Below, in pieces: positions 21,692 to 23,970 of a DNA stretch of 23,970 nt. The notes beneath the pieces are model-generated. The model saw only the letters and a program-made list of their open reading frames with translations. It was not told the DNA's origin and did not search any database. Positions within the stretch are counted from its first letter, which is position 1. Each line of letters opens with the position of its first letter. This DNA comes from a virus. The position numbers and the translations under genes were made by a program. The stretch is from positions 1 to 23,970 of IMG/VR virus record IMGVR_UViG_3300021093_005328. The stretch is one strand, 5' to 3'.

Positions 21692-22732
21692 ATGTTAAAT
21701 GTGCTGGATATTTTTTCAGGGATAGGGGGATTTTCAATAGGCTTGGAAGCTGCGGGGCTACAGACGGTTGCCTTTTGTGAGATTAATCCATTCTGCCGGA
21801 AAATACTAACAAGACACTGGCCATCCGTACCGATATTTACTGATATTACTACCATAAATAAAGAAGACTTAAAAACGCTCCCAAGAATTGATGTAATTGC
21901 AGGAGGATTTCCGTGTCAGGATATATCGGTAGCAGGCAAGCAGAAAGGAATAACGGCTAAACGCTCAGGACTATGGAAAGAATTTGCGAGGTTAATAGAT
22001 GAAATCAGACCCAAATATGCAATTATCGAAAACGTGGCAAACCTTCGTAGTACAGGGCTTATCAACGTCCTGCAAGATTTATGGGAGATCGGGTATGATG
22101 CAGAATGGCATTGCATACCGGCTTCCGCCTTTGGTGCACCTCACAGACGGGACAGGATATGGATTATTGCCCACCCCACTTGCATCAGTAAAGTCGGATT
22201 GTCCGTCGGAAAGGAGGAGACAGAGTCCACATCTGGAGACAGTTGTAAAAATGCTACCGACCCCAACTGCAAGCGATGCCACAGTAGGGCATATAATAAG
22301 CAAAGAGGATACTTACCTGATAACAAAAATCGGCAACATTCGGAAACACAACAGGAATGGAATATCAGGGAGTCTCGGGCTAGCCAGATATGTAAGGTTC
22401 TTCCCGACACCGACCAGCAGGGATTACAAGGATGTGGGGGATTTAAAGAAATTAGCCCAATATGCACACAAGAGCAGATTGGCGTGTACTATTGCAGCAG
22501 AGGAATTAAGCAATGGGGAAAAGAGCCTTTAGAAGTACCGAGGCTAAAAGATGAGCGATTAAACCCTGATTGGGTAGAATGGCTTATGGGATATCCTATT
22601 AGCTGGACAGATGGGGGAAGTCGTATGCAGCGTTTACAATCGCTGGGTAATGCAGTAGTACCTTTAATCCCTGAGTTCTTAGGAAAAGTGGTTGTAAATC
22701 ATTATGAATCTGCACCGCCTATAAAAGCCTGA
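21692..22732 (+). CDS. dcm: Phage C5-cytosine DNA methyltransferase
   Basis: The 346-residue protein has the ordered motifs of C5-methyltransferases: motif I DIFSGIGGFSIGLEAAG (6-22, AdoMet), motif IV GGFPCQDISVAG with catalytic Cys75, motif VI ENV (113-115), motif VIII HRRDRIW (151-157), and the late motif QSLGNAVVPLI (316-326). The target-recognition region is about 160-290 and is poor in order, with TDPNCKRC and PDTDQQGLQG segments like the 'ADTNSxR' repeats of phage enzymes. WVEWLMGYPISWTD (294-307) closes it. It probably protects phage DNA from restriction. Most of the variable region is also open in the +1 frame (21999-22532), and that frame reads as a known phage protein type. An extended -10 promoter and hairpin precede the gene; a terminator follows. 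Confidence 0.92.
   Translation: MLNVLDIFSGIGGFSIGLEAAGLQTVAFCEINPFCRKILTRHWPSVPIFTDITTINKEDLKTLPRIDVIAGGFPCQDISVAGKQKGITAKRSGLWKEFARLIDEIRPKYAIIENVANLRSTGLINVLQDLWEIGYDAEWHCIPASAFGAPHRRDRIWIIAHPTCISKVGLSVGKEETESTSGDSCKNATDPNCKRCHSRAYNKQRGYLPDNKNRQHSETQQEWNIRESRASQICKVLPDTDQQGLQGCGGFKEISPICTQEQIGVYYCSRGIKQWGKEPLEVPRLKDERLNPDWVEWLMGYPISWTDGGSRMQRLQSLGNAVVPLIPEFLGKVVVNHYESAPPIKA
21999..22532 (+). CDS. Overprinted phage PTPT-motif protein inside dcm, +1 frame
   Basis: A 177-codon frame lies wholly inside dcm, shifted by one base. Its ATG has a good Shine-Dalgarno (GAGG seven bases upstream). The product has SGMMQNGIAYRLPPLV (31-46), then GLLPTP (55-60), MLPTPTASDAT (85-95) and FFPTPTSRDYKDVG (134-147). 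From memory, stand-alone phage proteins, often labelled methyltransferase-related, share this 'SGMMRNGTAY-LPPL ... G-LLPTPTASD ... PTPTxRDYK' pattern. In each repeat, PTP in this frame falls on AHPT, TDPN or PDTD in the dcm frame. So this frame is unlikely to be random shadow, though it could be a family found only by frame-shifted annotation. Expression is not shown. Confidence 0.5.
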   Translation: MKSDPNMQLSKTWQTFVVQGLSTSCKIYGRSGMMQNGIAYRLPPLVHLTDGTGYGLLPTPLASVKSDCPSERRRQSPHLETVVKMLPTPTASDATVGHIISKEDTYLITKIGNIRKHNRNGISGSLGLARYVRFFPTPTSRDYKDVGDLKKLAQYAHKSRLACTIAAEELSNGEKSL

Positions 22733-22765
22733 GAAAATTACAACATAACTCGGGCTTTAATTTAT
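22724..22765 (+). terminator. Terminator at the end of the phage module
   Basis: AAAGCCTGAG (22724-22733) and CTCGGGCTTT (22749-22758) form a 10-bp stem with one G-T pair, followed by a T-rich tract. The first arm lies over the last dcm codons. It separates dcm from the convergent partition gene and may act in both directions. Confidence 0.75.
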
Positions 22766-23031
22766 TTTTTAATATTCAGTTTATTCAAGATAGTTAGTCG
22801 TAAAAAATTTCCAAATGAATACTCGTTAGCATGTTGTGAATGATAAATATCTTGTAATAATGTCATTTCATCAGATTTAAATTTTACCGTTACTTGTTTT
22901 GATAGTTTATCATTATCTTTTTTTAAAGGTCTGCCCAACTTTTTTTGCAAAGAATTTTTATTACTAAAATTTTTTAATAAATTTTTATCGTTTAAATTAA
23001 ATTTAAAATCTTTAGTTTTAGAAGAAGTCAT
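22762..23031 (-). CDS. Ribbon-helix-helix partition protein (ParB-like)
   Basis: The 89-residue basic protein has a disordered Lys/Asn-rich N-terminus and a ribbon-helix-helix domain at 45-82: the strand KQVTVKFKSDE, then LLQDIYHSQHA and NEYSFGNFLRLTILNKL. In plasmid partition loci, small RHH proteins of this type are encoded next to ParA and bind the centromere. Here it lies directly downstream of the parA remnant, on the same strand, which fits. With ParA broken it may now act only as a DNA-binding regulator. No clear ribosome binding site is visible. Confidence 0.65.
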   Translation of the reverse strand: MTSSKTKDFKFNLNDKNLLKNFSNKNSLQKKLGRPLKKDNDKLSKQVTVKFKSDEMTLLQDIYHSQHANEYSFGNFLRLTILNKLNIKK

Positions 23032-23040
23032 AAAAACCTA

Positions 23041-23090
23041 TAATATACTTTTTTATACTATAATAAAATATATTAAGTAATAATATACTT
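23041..23090. repeat. Direct repeats between parA remnant and RHH gene
   Basis: TAATATACTT occurs at 23041-23050 and again at 23081-23090, each followed by a T-rich end with TTA. They flank an A/T-only stretch. They could be binding sites of the RHH protein, but the base composition makes chance repeats likely. Confidence 0.3.
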
Positions 23091-23430
23091 TATTAAACAA
23101 TTAAATTGTTCTAATATTTTTCTATAAGAATATCTGTCTAGGGGGGATTCATCACACATATCTTTTATAGATTGTTTCTTAAGATAAATATTGGGCAAAG
23201 CTCTAGATTTTTTTATTTCAAATAAAGGGTATGTGCTAATTTTATTCATTATAGCTTCTACACTCTCAAAATCCTTAGCTGATTCTGTTTTATTTACTAT
23301 AACGACAATATTCTTATTATACTTTTGTATAGTTTGTAATGAGTTAATACATCCTTGTATATCTGAAATTTCAGGTAGGGTTGGCACTAAAATAACATCA
23401 GATATAGTTAATACCTTTTCTAGCCTGATT
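23073..23430 (-). pseudogene. parA: ParA partition ATPase, C-terminal remnant cut by IS21 element
   Basis: In the minus strand the frame reads LIRLEKVLTISDVILVPTLP and on through ISDIQGCINSLQTIQKYNKN, VVIVNKTESAKDFESVEAI to the end at 23073. This is the C-terminal half of a plasmid ParA/Soj ATPase ('DVILVPTLPE-DI', 'IVVIVNKT'). A stop codon lies a few codons upstream of LIRLEK, where IS21-family end repeats begin, and the Walker A and catalytic Asp parts are absent from the window. A GTG at 23387 could start a 104-residue fragment, but it would not be an active ATPase. The N-terminal part may lie beyond the insertion. Confidence 0.75.
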
Positions 23431-23471
23431 AACGAACATTAGAAATACCCTCGACGAACATTAGGATTACC
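23431..23471. repeat. Tandem terminal repeats of the IS21-family element
   Basis: AACGAACATTAGAAATACC (23431-23449) and GACGAACATTAGGATTACC (23453-23471) share 16 of 19 bases at a 22-base pitch. IS21 elements carry several such transposase-binding repeats near each end. Confidence 0.7.
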
Positions 23472-23547
23472 TACAAAAAAAGCTAAGGGATCAGAAAAGA
23501 ATCAGATAAAAATATCTTTAAGATTTATTATTATTTGAGAATTACTG

Positions 23548-23970
23548 ATGACATGTACAAATAAACAAGTAGGAATTTTAATGGACAAGATTAAAAAACA
23601 TAATCAGATAATAGCCGCTGCAAAAGCAGGGATGAATGTAAAAACAGCGCGTAAATATTTACGGATTGGCAAACTGCCAAGTGAATTAAAGAAAGCTCGT
23701 AAATACAGGACCCGTAAGGATCCATTCATAGAGCACTGGAGTGAAATAGAAACAATGCTAGAGTCAGCTCCTGAATTACAGGCAACAACACTACTGCCAT
23801 ATCTGATGGGAAAGTACCCTGGATACTATAATGACAAACAATTGCGTTGTTTACAGAAGAAGTTAAAAATTTGGCGTGCTGAACATGGTAAAGATAAGCC
23901 TGTAATATTCTTGCAGAATATTCTACCCGGTCAGCAAAGCCAATCCGATTGGACAAATATGAACCAATTG
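23548..23970 (+). CDS. istA: IS21-family transposase IstA, 3' end cut by window edge
   Basis: The frame is open from the ATG at 23548 to the window end (141 codons). Residues 1-40 form the usual IstA helix-turn-helix start (TNKQVGILMDKIKKHNQIIA, then AKAGMNVKTARKYL). Then come PFIEHWSEIETMLE, a second DNA-binding part around LRCLQKKLKIWRAEHGK, and FLQNILPGQQSQSDWTNM, where the Asp of DWT should be the first acidic residue of the DDE catalytic core. Family members usually start with a 'xTxEQVRxLMxL' segment, so I prefer 23548 over the ATG at 23581, although the latter has a better ribosome binding site (AGGA). The helper IstB should follow outside the window. Confidence 0.85.
   Translation, partial: MTCTNKQVGILMDKIKKHNQIIAAAKAGMNVKTARKYLRIGKLPSELKKARKYRTRKDPFIEHWSEIETMLESAPELQATTLLPYLMGKYPGYYNDKQLRCLQKKLKIWRAEHGKDKPVIFLQNILPGQQSQSDWTNMNQL

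Larger units (their letters stand above)
23431..23970 (+). mobile_element. IS21-family insertion sequence, left end and istA start
   Basis: The element begins near 23431, where the parA reading frame breaks, shows two tandem copies of a terminal repeat and continues with an IstA-type transposase gene that runs off the window. The exact first base cannot be fixed without the right end or an uninterrupted copy. Confidence 0.75.

Noticed and set aside
22141-22467. Minus-strand open frames opposite the variable part of dcm
   Set aside because: No motif, ribosome binding site or operon context; two plus-strand frames here already look constrained, which tends to keep a third frame open by chance.

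Overview
The window looks like accessory DNA of an obligate intracellular alphaproteobacterium of the Rickettsiales, most likely Rickettsiaceae. It is very AT-rich and has weak ribosome binding sites. It carries a hydrolase-only SpoT fragment, a ProP-like MFS transporter, VapD, small lipoproteins, a beta-barrel protein and a plasmid-type initiator, a gene mix familiar from rickettsial plasmids and amplified elements. The assignment is by protein pattern only; there is no rRNA or other core marker in the window.

Layout. (1) 1-3747, all on the minus strand: the 5' part of a phage virion protein, then a leftward recombination operon (two unknown proteins, a YqaJ-type exonuclease, a 26-residue membrane microprotein, RecT). 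Its promoter has an inverted-repeat operator inside it and a terminator lies after recT. (2) 3838-6400: a small winged-helix regulator divergent from a signal-peptide protein and a lipoprotein, with a perfect 26-bp palindrome between them, followed by a structured non-coding block and a plasmid-type replication initiator. (3) 6406-10649: bacterial cargo, namely vapD with a coupled membrane partner, a lipoprotein and beta-barrel pair, a truncated second vapD, a TfoX-like remnant, a SpoT-type HD hydrolase and an MFS transporter. (4) 10965-22732, all on the plus strand: a phage replication and modification module (winged-helix protein, ssDNA-binding-like protein with an acidic tip, SF2 helicase, primase-polymerase/VapE-type helicase, family B DNA polymerase, ParB-methyltransferase fusion, terminase-small-subunit-like protein, C5-cytosine methyltransferase). 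A cluster of 10-bp iterons with an AT-rich core lies between the primase and polymerase genes. (5) 22762-23970: a plasmid partition locus (ribbon-helix-helix protein and ParA) whose parA is cut by the left end of an IS21-family element that runs off the window.

Phage replication, recombination, modification and virion genes are interleaved with a plasmid initiator and partition genes, and no integrase is visible. The simplest reading is a phage-plasmid or a plasmid that has absorbed a phage. The gene pair most worth a second look is the cytosine methyltransferase at 21692-22732: its variable region is open in a second frame (21999-22532, with its own Shine-Dalgarno sequence), and that frame reads as a recognisable phage protein with repeated L/F-PTPT motifs locked in phase with the ADT/PDT-type motifs of the methyltransferase frame. 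Both methyltransferase genes also share a near-identical extended -10 promoter of about 33 bp followed by a short leader hairpin that abuts the start codon.
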